A stretch of DNA of 64,000 nt from Sediminibacterium goheungense (GTDB lineage: Bacteria; Bacteroidota; Bacteroidia; Chitinophagales; Chitinophagaceae), in NCBI RefSeq assembly GCF_004361915.1, contig NZ_SNWP01000010.1:1452050-1516049 (forward strand), read 5' to 3'. The notes beneath the pieces are model-generated. The model was given only the letters and a program-made list of their open reading frames with translations, was not told where the DNA came from and did not search any database. Shown here piece by piece: positions 42,323 to 50,411 of the stretch (its first letter is position 1; each line of letters begins with the position of its first letter). The position numbers were made by a program, and so were the translations under genes.

Positions 42323-43087
42323 ATGTACAATATCCTCTTATTCTTTACCATTCTGTTCTGCACCTCCACAATCACCGCCCAACCCCAATCTACCTGTTTT
42401 GAAATAAAACACCTCGAATTCTTCGACATTCAGCAAACAGACACCATTCAATGGCCCGTAAGCGAAATAGACCAACTATTGTCCACAGATTTTACAAAGG
42501 ACATAACCGGTATACACCCCAAAACCAATTTCCTGATACCATTTATTGTGTACCAGTTAAAAAATTATCACCCGTCCTGTGCCACGCAAACCGATACTGT
42601 TCGTTTCAGAAAGCTGAAAGAACTGTATTGTAAAATCAGGCAGCAGGATGTTTCGGCACTTAACAGCCAACCCATCATTACACAACTCGAAACCATCAGA
42701 GCCGATTATGATGCACAGGTACAAACCGATAGTTTGCTACCTTATATGATGTATACCATTGACGATGGCCCTTTTTACGGAACGATACCCACCACAATAC
42801 CCGATTATAAAAAAGGTAGTTCTTATACAACCCCATTCGGTACATTATACATCACTAAGCATACGGAGAAGATCTTTGTTACCGTGCTAAATACAAAAGA
42901 CCAACATCTCTGGACGCGAATGATGACGGTTAACGGCAACAGACCCCTTACAGAACTGGAATTTTCGGGTAAGGACATTTTTACCAGTTCACTGGGTTAT
43001 GCCCTCCGAATGGTGGCAGAAAGAGAAGCGTTGACTTTGTTTCTGAAAGCGGATGGTGGGTTCAGGTATTATTATCATTCATGGTAA
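42323..43087 (+). CDS. Secreted protein of unknown function
   Basis: A 254-aa protein with a signal peptide (LLFFTILFCTSTITAQ). The mature part has no domain that I recognise; it includes a segment FDIQQTDTIQWPVSEID and a C-terminal RYYYHSW. Backbone-like base composition returns here. It is followed by a perfect 8-bp hairpin and another small secreted-type gene. Confidence 0.7.
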   Translation: MYNILLFFTILFCTSTITAQPQSTCFEIKHLEFFDIQQTDTIQWPVSEIDQLLSTDFTKDITGIHPKTNFLIPFIVYQLKNYHPSCATQTDTVRFRKLKELYCKIRQQDVSALNSQPIITQLETIRADYDAQVQTDSLLPYMMYTIDDGPFYGTIPTTIPDYKKGSSYTTPFGTLYITKHTEKIFVTVLNTKDQHLWTRMMTVNGNRPLTELEFSGKDIFTSSLGYALRMVAEREALTLFLKADGGFRYYYHSW

Positions 43088-43157
43088 TAGTGTACTGTGA
43101 AATTTCATTTTACGGCATCCTGCAAGTAATGTTAACTTAGTATATAGATCAAAGCTA

Positions 43158-43176
43158 TTTCACCTTACAGGTGAAA
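43158..43176. repeat. Short perfect hairpin TTTCACCT-tac-AGGTGAAA
   Basis: An 8-bp stem with a 3-nt loop lies 71 nt after a stop codon. No T-tract follows on the + strand, so a terminator function is doubtful. Confidence 0.45.
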
Positions 43177-43214
43177 AATTTAACAATGATCCAACTACGC
43201 AAAATAAAAGAGCC

Positions 43215-43772
43215 TTGAGAACCCTTATACTCCTTTTTCTCCTCCTCCAAACCCCCGCACTCAAGAGCCAGTCCTCTGCTCGCCTCTATTATCATAACGA
43301 TCCTGAAAAGCTATATATGGGTGAGCTCACCGACTCTGTATATAAAGCTGTAAAGGAATACCTCACGCAGAAAACCCAGACTACCCTGCAGGATACCCTT
43401 ATGATAAAATACGATTACAACCACGAAAGCTGCTGGAACAATCTTGATGCCCATGGGAAAAGATATATTATGAAGTTTGTAAACGCTCACCAGCAGATAA
43501 TCCATAAAACCTTATTGCGCCGCCCCCAGGTATCCATATTTACCTTCAGAGAGCCCGGAGATAAGCTTAACAAAATAAAAAAATGGGATAACACGATTAT
43601 CATTGATTCCAGCCGACAACTCTTTACCCTACTCTTTCAGGAAAGATGCACCTGTGGAAGCTCGATACTGATTATGCCCGATAAAACATTTGTTTTCTAC
43701 CGGTCTGATTCACACAGTGAAATTTTCAACCTCACCAAAAACCAAATAGTAGCACTACGTAACCGTAATTAG
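43215..43772 (+). CDS. Secreted protein of unknown function (TTG start)
   Basis: A 185-aa protein that would begin with TTG at 43215 and have a signal peptide (TLILLFLLLQTPALKSQS). No ATG yields the complete signal peptide, so I accept the TTG. The mature part has no recognised domain; a pair CTCGSS near residue 150 is notable. It may be related in style to the preceding secreted protein but is not an obvious duplicate. Confidence 0.6.
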   Translation: MRTLILLFLLLQTPALKSQSSARLYYHNDPEKLYMGELTDSVYKAVKEYLTQKTQTTLQDTLMIKYDYNHESCWNNLDAHGKRYIMKFVNAHQQIIHKTLLRRPQVSIFTFREPGDKLNKIKKWDNTIIIDSSRQLFTLLFQERCTCGSSILIMPDKTFVFYRSDSHSEIFNLTKNQIVALRNRN

Positions 43773-43843
43773 TTGTATGGGTTTGTAGGTGTATATATTT
43801 TTTGTGCCACGCTATAAACCACATGCAGCAATAGTCAACCGTA

Positions 43844-44077
43844 CTACAACAGTGTTTCTAATTTAGCAAAAGCCGAGGGGCCCATACCATGTAAGGCTTT
43901 TAGTGTTTCGGGAGCTGTTGCGCGTAGTGTTTCCACAGAATAAATAGATGCATTTACCAATGCCCTCAATGCAGGGCGGGCTATTTTAAGGGCAAGAATA
44001 CGCTTGTCTATTTTTGCAATCTCCTGCTCGTACCAGGCTTTTGTTTGGGGTTCTGTTTGTAGTATACAGTTGGTCAT
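43844..44077 (-). CDS. Small helix-hairpin-helix protein
   Basis: A 77-aa protein whose C-terminal half (ALVNASIYSVETLRATAPETLKALHGMGPSA) is a helix-hairpin-helix unit like that of the RNA polymerase alpha C-terminal domain. Such small proteins bind DNA non-specifically; no further role can be given. It stands alone. Confidence 0.75.
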   Translation of the reverse strand: MTNCILQTEPQTKAWYEQEIAKIDKRILALKIARPALRALVNASIYSVETLRATAPETLKALHGMGPSAFAKLETLL

Positions 44078-44145
44078 ACGAAAATCTGTATACTAAAAAT
44101 AGGCAGTTTTCTTTTTAGTTGTATAGGATCAGTTCTGTAAGTCAT

Positions 44146-44177
44146 CATTGGCACCTAAAAAATTTCAGGTGCCAATG
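44146..44177. repeat. 11-bp inverted repeat CATTGGCACCT/AGGTGCCAATG
   Basis: A perfect stem with a 10-nt AT-rich loop in the gap between two - strand genes. There is no terminal T-tract in either direction, though the AAAAAATTTC loop is unusual. It could be an operator or transcript-stabilising hairpin. Confidence 0.5.
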
Positions 44178-44262
44178 AAAAACTTCTTTAACGGTTGGAT
44201 TACTGCGTCACAAATCTATTTTGCAAGTGATACCCTTTTTATAACCTCACTACTACATCAAT

Positions 44263-44691
44263 CTATTGTTTCTGATAGGTTACCGTAAGCTGATCGCCCG
44301 CTACAATGGCGCCTGTAGTAGTTACGACCAGTTTTTTACAATCAAATAATTGTATGGCACCGGTTTCACCATCTATGGTAATATTGCTACCATTTACCAA
44401 CCAGCTACTGGTATAGCTGGTATTAGGATTACACTGAACACCTGCATCGGTATATTCAGCCGTACCATTGGCATTCAGCTTTATGATATCGTCTTTTTCA
44501 CAGGCTTTCAGCATGGCAAAAAAATCCTGTTCCGCAGCATTGGCAGAAGCTTTGTATTGAACAGCTATTGTTTTATAACTGCCCGCAATAGACGACATAT
44601 TGGTAACACAAATACCAGGCTTACCATCCTTATCGCCGCAGGACAACAGGATGGTTGACAGGAAAATAACTTGCAGAATATTCTTTTTCAT
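44263..44691 (-). CDS. Lipocalin-like lipoprotein
   Basis: A 142-aa lipoprotein with lipobox LLSC (Cys at about residue 18) followed by GDKDGK. The mature part, with GSYKTIAVQYK, KLNANGTAEYTDAG and WLVNGSNITIDG, follows the lipocalin-like (DUF4488/DUF5004-type) pattern of Bacteroidota. It probably sits in the outer or inner membrane facing the periplasm. Ligand unknown. A second lipoprotein gene lies 28 nt upstream, so they are likely co-transcribed. Confidence 0.75.
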   Translation of the reverse strand: MKKNILQVIFLSTILLSCGDKDGKPGICVTNMSSIAGSYKTIAVQYKASANAAEQDFFAMLKACEKDDIIKLNANGTAEYTDAGVQCNPNTSYTSSWLVNGSNITIDGETGAIQLFDCKKLVVTTTGAIVAGDQLTVTYQKQ

Positions 44692-44719
44692 AGCTTTTAA
44701 TATTTAATAAGGCTTCCAT

Positions 44720-45100
44720 TTAAAAAACAACTACCGGCGCCGAACGGCTAAAACTACCCGAGTTATCGGCCGTTGCAGTAGTAGAGGAAACCTGTGTATT
44801 GCCTCTTTTTACCACCACAGTAACCTGCTGCCCAACAGTACCTCCATTGCCCGAAACAGCAATAATGGCGGCAGATACACCAGATGTATACGTAATTTCT
44901 TTGCGCCAGGTTACCGTACCCACAGTTTCATTGGCCGTTCCACCTGCTGCCGTAGTATAGGAGGCAAAAATGTTGCCCGTATAGTTACCACTGATTTCAA
45001 ACTGCAAAGTGCGGGAACTGTTATTCGTGGGTTTTTCATCTTTACTGCAGGCAGTAAACAGTAATGCAAACAATAAAAAAGCGCTGATACATTGTTTCAT
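44720..45100 (-). CDS. Small lipoprotein, unknown function
   Basis: A 126-aa lipoprotein with lipobox FTAC (MKQCISAFLLFALLFTACSKDEK). The mature part is Thr/Gly/Val-rich and beta-like (TLQFEISGNYTGNIFASYTTA). I prefer the ATG at 45100; an in-frame ATG at 45109 adds three residues. It precedes the lipocalin-like gene on the same strand. Confidence 0.7.
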   Translation of the reverse strand: MKQCISAFLLFALLFTACSKDEKPTNNSSRTLQFEISGNYTGNIFASYTTAAGGTANETVGTVTWRKEITYTSGVSAAIIAVSGNGGTVGQQVTVVVKRGNTQVSSTTATADNSGSFSRSAPVVVF

Positions 45101-45225
45101 AGTAATCAATGGATTTTAAAAGTGAATGAATACGATCAAAACAAACGGACCCTGAAATTTTATACTTTTTATTGCAGGTATTCCGATTGTAAAACTTATG
45201 GTAAACAGTTGCCGGTTATTACACC

Positions 45226-46539
45226 TTATAAGGTTTTCTTTAGTTTCACAGAAACCCTTTCACCCTCTTTTTTTATGGTAATGATTTTTTTGATGCTGGC
45301 AGAAGCGCCTCCCTTTACCTTATAGGTTTCTGTATTGGCGCTGGTTCCCTGAAACATACCGTTGATATAGGTATCGGTATAACCCACCACTTCGGTACGA
45401 TTACTGGTATGTATATAACCAAACTCTGTGTACAACAAATACTCGCCAGGTTGCAGGTTTACAAATTCAAAACTGCCCTTATCATCATACACCGTTGCTA
45501 CTTTTATACAGGCTGCTGCTTCCTTTGATAAGGGTATCGACACACCCTTTTTCCGTAAACTTTCATTACGTGTTACCCACTCCTTATAATAAGCGGTATA
45601 AGGAATTAATAGTACCGCTATACCCTTTGCAGCATATTGCTTTTTGTTGATATTGAATATGGCTTTGCCACCCAGTATGCCTTCGTTTTCATTATCTCTT
45701 GCAAAAGCCTGTCCTTCTATTACCGACTTACCTGATTGTATCATGGCCAATGCCTGCTCCTTATCAAATTTGGCAGCAATGGTACTCTCTTCCGCCTCTT
45801 TGTTCAGCATTAGTACATACTGGTTCTTTGAACGCACTTCTATTTTCCAAAGCCTGCGGGTTTCTTTATCGATATAATAGGTATACTGATCGTTGGTAGC
45901 CGGCTCCTGCACCGTAACACACCACACGGCATGCTCACCGGTAAAATCACTTTTATAACTACTACTCTTCACTTCCTCGATAAGCACTTTATTGATATGG
46001 GTTTTCGCATCCGTTTTATAATCATACACCAGCAACGCTGCCTTATAACCAGAAGTGAGCGGTAAGGCTGCCAGTAAATAAGGATACGCATAGCTTTCGA
46101 GTATAGAACCCGTAATGGGCTCCTTTATACGCGTTTCCTGGTTGCGTTTACGATCATAGTAATAACCGTTTACCTCTTTACCGAAATGTAATACCATGCG
46201 CCTGTCTGGCGTGTAGGAAGAACGGTATACAGGCAGCATAGTATTAGCTTCTGAAATACTGGTATCGATCCAGACCTGATCAGAATTTGTCATGGTAAGT
46301 GTGGTAACAATCGCCAGACGGTCACTGGCTTCAGTGGTATTGATATTGAATGCCCCAAACGGTACCAGCTGATTACCAGACCGGGAAAAACAGGTCATTT
46401 CAGTAATGCCTTTTTTAATCCACTTACGGTTAAATGACTGACCATCTATTTTCACCGTATTCTGTGCATAGCCCGCTGTTAGAAGAAGGCTGAACACAAA
46501 AGCCATACAATACTTCAATGCAGTATATCTTTTTTTCAT
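45226..46539 (-). CDS. Secreted protein with a C-terminal carboxypeptidase-like beta domain
   Basis: A protein of about 437 aa with a signal peptide (MAFVFSLLLTAGYAQ). Residues 40-250 resemble DUF3108-type periplasmic proteins (ITEMTCFSRSG, TYYIDKETRRLWKIEV), and residues about 270-420 resemble a carboxypeptidase regulatory-like beta sandwich (VATVYDDKGSFEFVNLQPGEYLLYTEFGY). Such beta domains often bind carbohydrate or proteins. It stands between unrelated genes; function unknown. Confidence 0.65.
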   Translation of the reverse strand: MKKRYTALKYCMAFVFSLLLTAGYAQNTVKIDGQSFNRKWIKKGITEMTCFSRSGNQLVPFGAFNINTTEASDRLAIVTTLTMTNSDQVWIDTSISEANTMLPVYRSSYTPDRRMVLHFGKEVNGYYYDRKRNQETRIKEPITGSILESYAYPYLLAALPLTSGYKAALLVYDYKTDAKTHINKVLIEEVKSSSYKSDFTGEHAVWCVTVQEPATNDQYTYYIDKETRRLWKIEVRSKNQYVLMLNKEAEESTIAAKFDKEQALAMIQSGKSVIEGQAFARDNENEGILGGKAIFNINKKQYAAKGIAVLLIPYTAYYKEWVTRNESLRKKGVSIPLSKEAAACIKVATVYDDKGSFEFVNLQPGEYLLYTEFGYIHTSNRTEVVGYTDTYINGMFQGTSANTETYKVKGGASASIKKIITIKKEGERVSVKLKKTL

Positions 46540-46649
46540 TACCACTGGATCTTTAGGATGATTGGATACAGGGCAAATCTATCATTGAACAATTGGGTAG
46601 CTATTAACTTAAGTTAATAAATGGATGAAGGGTAGTTTACTACAGCTTC

Positions 46650-48731
46650 TTATTTTTTCTTCTCCGCCTTTACACTACCATTGGGTTGATACATTGTATA
46701 TCCGGTTACAGACCCCTTGGTATCTTTTTCAAACACTACACTATATCCGGTTACGCCTTTAATGGAGAACGCTTCGTTTTTTCCCTGCACCAGTTCATAT
46801 GGAGGCTGGCCGGGAAGCAATGCTTTGAGTTTACCTGCATCCATCCATATTTTCACGGTTTGTACGCCCATCATATATTCACCGGTATAGGAACTGAACC
46901 CTGTTTCTGTAGCCCCGGTAACGGTATTTAACGTGGGTGCTGAAACAGTTGCGGGTGCGGTGGCAAGTACTTTTGTGAGCTCGAAAGTGCCATTGGGTTG
47001 CGTAAGCGCACATCCGGTTACATTTCCTTTATCATCTACGATAAACCTTGCACTAAAACCATTGAGACCCTTTAAGTTGAATACATGTTCTTTAACAGGT
47101 ACCATTTCATATTCCGGCTGTCCGGGTACAATGGCTTTTAACGCCCCATTGGCATCGATATAGGTTTTGAACAGTAAACCGGATAAGGTGAACGAGCCCT
47201 CATACTTTTTTAATTCGCCCTTATCTAGGGCAACAACAGCTATTTCTTTTTTAAATTCAATGGGTTTAATTCCATCTTCGTAGGGTAATGTAAGTGCCTC
47301 AATATTACCATCTGCCCCCACTTTAAATTCGCCACGTATGGCTTCGCTGCCATCAAAAACGGTTGCATTCACCGAAAAAGTAAAATAGTTATACTGATGG
47401 TGCTGAATATTAAGTTTCCACCGATTGAAGGTTCCGGTGAGTTTACCCTGCTCTGCCTGAATGGTAATGTTTCCGTAGCCATTATTGGTATAGTTTCCAT
47501 TGTACTGCTGCAAGGGATGTGAAGGTTGGGTGATGGGCAGATTGGTTTTGGATGCCTGCTGCCTGTTGTCTGCAGGCTGTTTTAAAATCGCATTCCAGTC
47601 GCGAAAGCCAGCTTCAATCATTCTGTCGATGAGTATATTGGTAAGTATGCGGGGTAAGACAGAATTGTTTTGATTGACCGATACAAAAATGCCGATACTA
47701 TCTGTTGGTAAAAAAGAGGTGAAGGAACTAAACCCATTTACATTACCACCGTGCCCCACACCATAATGTCCACGATAGTTGGCAACATACCAACCCAGTC
47801 CGTAATTGAAGAAATAATAATCGGTCATTTTAGAAGTGGGCAGGTTGGCAGAGGCAATCATCTGAGAACTGATGGCCTGCTGATAAAAATAGGGTGAGAT
47901 GATTTCTTTGTCTTCCCATCTTCCCTGGTTCGTCCACAGTAATAACCAACGGGCCATGTCATTTGCAGTAGAACTGATACCACCCGCCGGTGCCATGCCC
48001 TTCACTGCCTCTGTTAAAAATTCTACTTTTTGTATAGTGCCGTTTTTATAGACATAGCCATAAGAGAAATCGCCCGATGTACCCATACTGCCGGTAGATG
48101 AATTTTTCATGGCCAATGGTGTAAAGAATTTTTCTTCTATGAGTTGTTCCCAGGTTTTACCATAGAGTTTTTCCAATACACTGGCTACGGCCATGTACAT
48201 ATAATTGTTGTATTGGAAGTTTTGCCTGAGTGGCGCTGATGCCTCCAGAAAACGGATATTATGTACCAGACTGTCTCTTGCAATAGCGGCACCACTATAC
48301 CAGGAATAATCGTGCCGGGGTAATCCGGTTCTGTGACAAAGCATATCTCTAAGGGTTACATTGGCGGTGAGCGTAGGATCTAAAAACTGTAGTGCCGGAA
48401 AATAACTATGCACAGGAAGGTCTAAGTCGATTCCTTTTTCTTTCAAGGCAAAGCCCACCAGTGATGCCGTGAATGCTTTTGTACAACTGCCTATGGCAAA
48501 TTGTGTGTTCTCTGTAACAGGTGCCTTACGTTCATAATCTTTGTACCCGAAGCCCTTTGCGAGCAGAACTTTGTTTTTCTCTACCACGGTAACAGATACT
48601 CCGGGTACCTTCCATTCGGTAAGCATGCGCTGAATCATGCTGTCTAAACCTGCCAATCTTTTATCGGCTTTTTGGGCATTGGTAGTTAGTAAAAGGCTAC
48701 AAAAAAGAGCAACCAGAATCGAATACTTCAT
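46650..48731 (-). CDS. Serine hydrolase, class C beta-lactamase/esterase family
   Basis: A 693-aa secreted protein (signal peptide to about residue 19). The catalytic domain (about 25-370) has SCTK at 82-85, a Tyr-x-Asn-type motif in FQYNNYMYM and HGG in GHGGNVNGFSSF. After it come a DUF3471-like domain and two repeated segments of about 90 residues (YEGSFTLSGL..., YTGEYMMGVQ..., each ending with VTGCALTQPNG or VTGYTMYQPNG). The family includes D-aminopeptidases, esterases and peptidoglycan hydrolases; true beta-lactamase activity is not implied. Confidence 0.88.
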   Translation of the reverse strand: MKYSILVALFCSLLLTTNAQKADKRLAGLDSMIQRMLTEWKVPGVSVTVVEKNKVLLAKGFGYKDYERKAPVTENTQFAIGSCTKAFTASLVGFALKEKGIDLDLPVHSYFPALQFLDPTLTANVTLRDMLCHRTGLPRHDYSWYSGAAIARDSLVHNIRFLEASAPLRQNFQYNNYMYMAVASVLEKLYGKTWEQLIEEKFFTPLAMKNSSTGSMGTSGDFSYGYVYKNGTIQKVEFLTEAVKGMAPAGGISSTANDMARWLLLWTNQGRWEDKEIISPYFYQQAISSQMIASANLPTSKMTDYYFFNYGLGWYVANYRGHYGVGHGGNVNGFSSFTSFLPTDSIGIFVSVNQNNSVLPRILTNILIDRMIEAGFRDWNAILKQPADNRQQASKTNLPITQPSHPLQQYNGNYTNNGYGNITIQAEQGKLTGTFNRWKLNIQHHQYNYFTFSVNATVFDGSEAIRGEFKVGADGNIEALTLPYEDGIKPIEFKKEIAVVALDKGELKKYEGSFTLSGLLFKTYIDANGALKAIVPGQPEYEMVPVKEHVFNLKGLNGFSARFIVDDKGNVTGCALTQPNGTFELTKVLATAPATVSAPTLNTVTGATETGFSSYTGEYMMGVQTVKIWMDAGKLKALLPGQPPYELVQGKNEAFSIKGVTGYSVVFEKDTKGSVTGYTMYQPNGSVKAEKKK

Positions 48732-48937
48732 GTTGGGTTTATTTGGTTATTGTGTACATGCGCCCCGTATGAACTTGTAAACAGCTTTACCCGGGGTAAT
48801 TTTTCTTTGGCAAAAATGACTACAGTACAACCAAATAAGGGCTTATCTTATAAGCTGAGACATGAATAAAAAAATTGATAATCAATATTTTATAAAAATC
48901 CCCTGTAGAAAGAACCCTGTTTGATACAGACTGGCGC

Positions 48938-50161
48938 TTACAGTGCAGCATCAGGGTCTTTTTCGAGACCGATGGATTGGAGATAATCTGAGGGGGAGAG
49001 TCCGGTAACTTTCCGGAAGTTTTTATTGAAAGAAGATTTTGAATTAAATCCACAATCATAAGCCAGGCTAATGATGGTAAACTTTTTGCTTTCCGGTAAG
49101 GCCACCAACCGCTTGAACTCTTCTATTCTTAATGCATTGATGTATTCAAAAAAAGTCTTACCCTCTTTTTCATTAATAACCTGTGACAGATAATTGGGAT
49201 GCACTTTAATTTTTTGAGAAAGCATGTATAGTGATAAATCGGGTTCGGTAAATAGTTTTTCCGTACCCATACAATAAACCAGGCGCTTATGGATCTCCAT
49301 GGCCATTTCAGCCGTTACACCTGAATTGGCATATTTTTTCCTTGGAAGGCGTTCAGTCGCATCATCTTCTTGCTGTATTTGCGGAGCATTTGTGTTTGCA
49401 GATGTATCAACATCTTCTCCGATACCTTTTTCAACAGCTATGGCAGGCTGCCAATGATTTTCGATGACCATATTATGATGGGCCTGCCGGGCCGTTGTAA
49501 ATATGCCAACCTGCCGGATGCCAAAATAGCCGAGAAATACAATGAAAAGCACAACCGTTTGGAAAATATAATAATCGTTGCGTGTACATACAATGATGAT
49601 CCACACAGCAGCTAACCCATATATAAAATACCGTAGCCAGTTGAGGTTAATTTTTTCTTCATAAGAAAACTCCTGGCGAATATTGGTGGTATGTCTGCGT
49701 AATAAAAACAAACACCAGAGTACATATACAAAACCTGATACCTGCAGTAAAACAATTCGGATAAAATTTGCTGTTTTGTATTCATTAGCCGGCTGCGCAA
49801 TAAAAGCCATTTTTTCATTCGCTGATAGCAAAAAAACAGGTGTAAACAATAGTATCCCGATGAGGGCAGGAAGAAAATGAAATAGCAAAAGGTAGCGCCT
49901 GCGGGGTAACATATGCGTGGTAGCTGCCGTATATAAGTACAGCATAGGGCCATGCAGCAAAGGGAATGGAATACTGGTTCCTAAAAGCCAGTGAATATTA
50001 TGGATGGTGATGGTTTGAAGACTTAGGGCATACAATAGTAGTTGGCAACCGATTATAATGAGCCATATTAAAAGAATACGATCAGCCAGGCTCTTTCCTT
50101 TTTTAGAAATCAATAACAGGATCAGTAACAGATCAACGCCTAAGCCAACATATGAAAACAT
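48938..50161 (-). CDS. Membrane-bound AraC family regulator
   Basis: A 407-aa protein with about seven hydrophobic segments in residues 1-240 and a C-terminal AraC-type double helix-turn-helix (about 295-400; LSQKIKVHPNYLSQVINEKEGKTFFEYINALRIEEFK, FNSKSSFNKNFRKVTGLSPSDYL). The membrane half probably senses an extracellular or membrane signal. It is transcribed away from the beta-barrel gene at 50412 and towards the serine hydrolase, either of which could be a target. Confidence 0.87.
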   Translation of the reverse strand: MFSYVGLGVDLLLILLLISKKGKSLADRILLIWLIIIGCQLLLYALSLQTITIHNIHWLLGTSIPFPLLHGPMLYLYTAATTHMLPRRRYLLLFHFLPALIGILLFTPVFLLSANEKMAFIAQPANEYKTANFIRIVLLQVSGFVYVLWCLFLLRRHTTNIRQEFSYEEKINLNWLRYFIYGLAAVWIIIVCTRNDYYIFQTVVLFIVFLGYFGIRQVGIFTTARQAHHNMVIENHWQPAIAVEKGIGEDVDTSANTNAPQIQQEDDATERLPRKKYANSGVTAEMAMEIHKRLVYCMGTEKLFTEPDLSLYMLSQKIKVHPNYLSQVINEKEGKTFFEYINALRIEEFKRLVALPESKKFTIISLAYDCGFNSKSSFNKNFRKVTGLSPSDYLQSIGLEKDPDAAL

Positions 50162-50308
50162 AGAATAAAGATAAAACTAAAAAAAGCAAACTGCTGCATC
50201 AGCCTTTCAGGGTATAGCTAACCCTTTTTATTTTGTAATACATAACAGACCCGTTGGGTTTGTGTAGCATGTTAACAAACAGTATCAATATTATACAAGC
50301 CACCTGCT

Positions 50309-50371
50309 ATCCAATCCTTTTTATCAAGCATTCAATTCTTTTTAACAGGCATTCAATTCTTACTCGCCCAG
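50309..50371 (+). promoter_or_regulatory. Three consecutive 21-bp direct repeats, probable LytTR operator
   Basis: Units start at 50309 (ATCCAATCCTTTTTATCAAGC), 50330 (ATTCAATTCTTTTTAACAGGC) and 50351 (ATTCAATTCTTACTCGCCC). The exact 21-bp period puts the cores CAAT(C/T)CTTT on one face of the helix. LytTR response regulators bind short direct repeats with a period of about 21-22 bp, and a LytTR regulator is encoded two genes downstream. Confidence 0.65.
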
Positions 50372-50411
50372 ATGCTTTTCCCTACTGCTGATCTTGCATG
50401 AAAATCAAGCT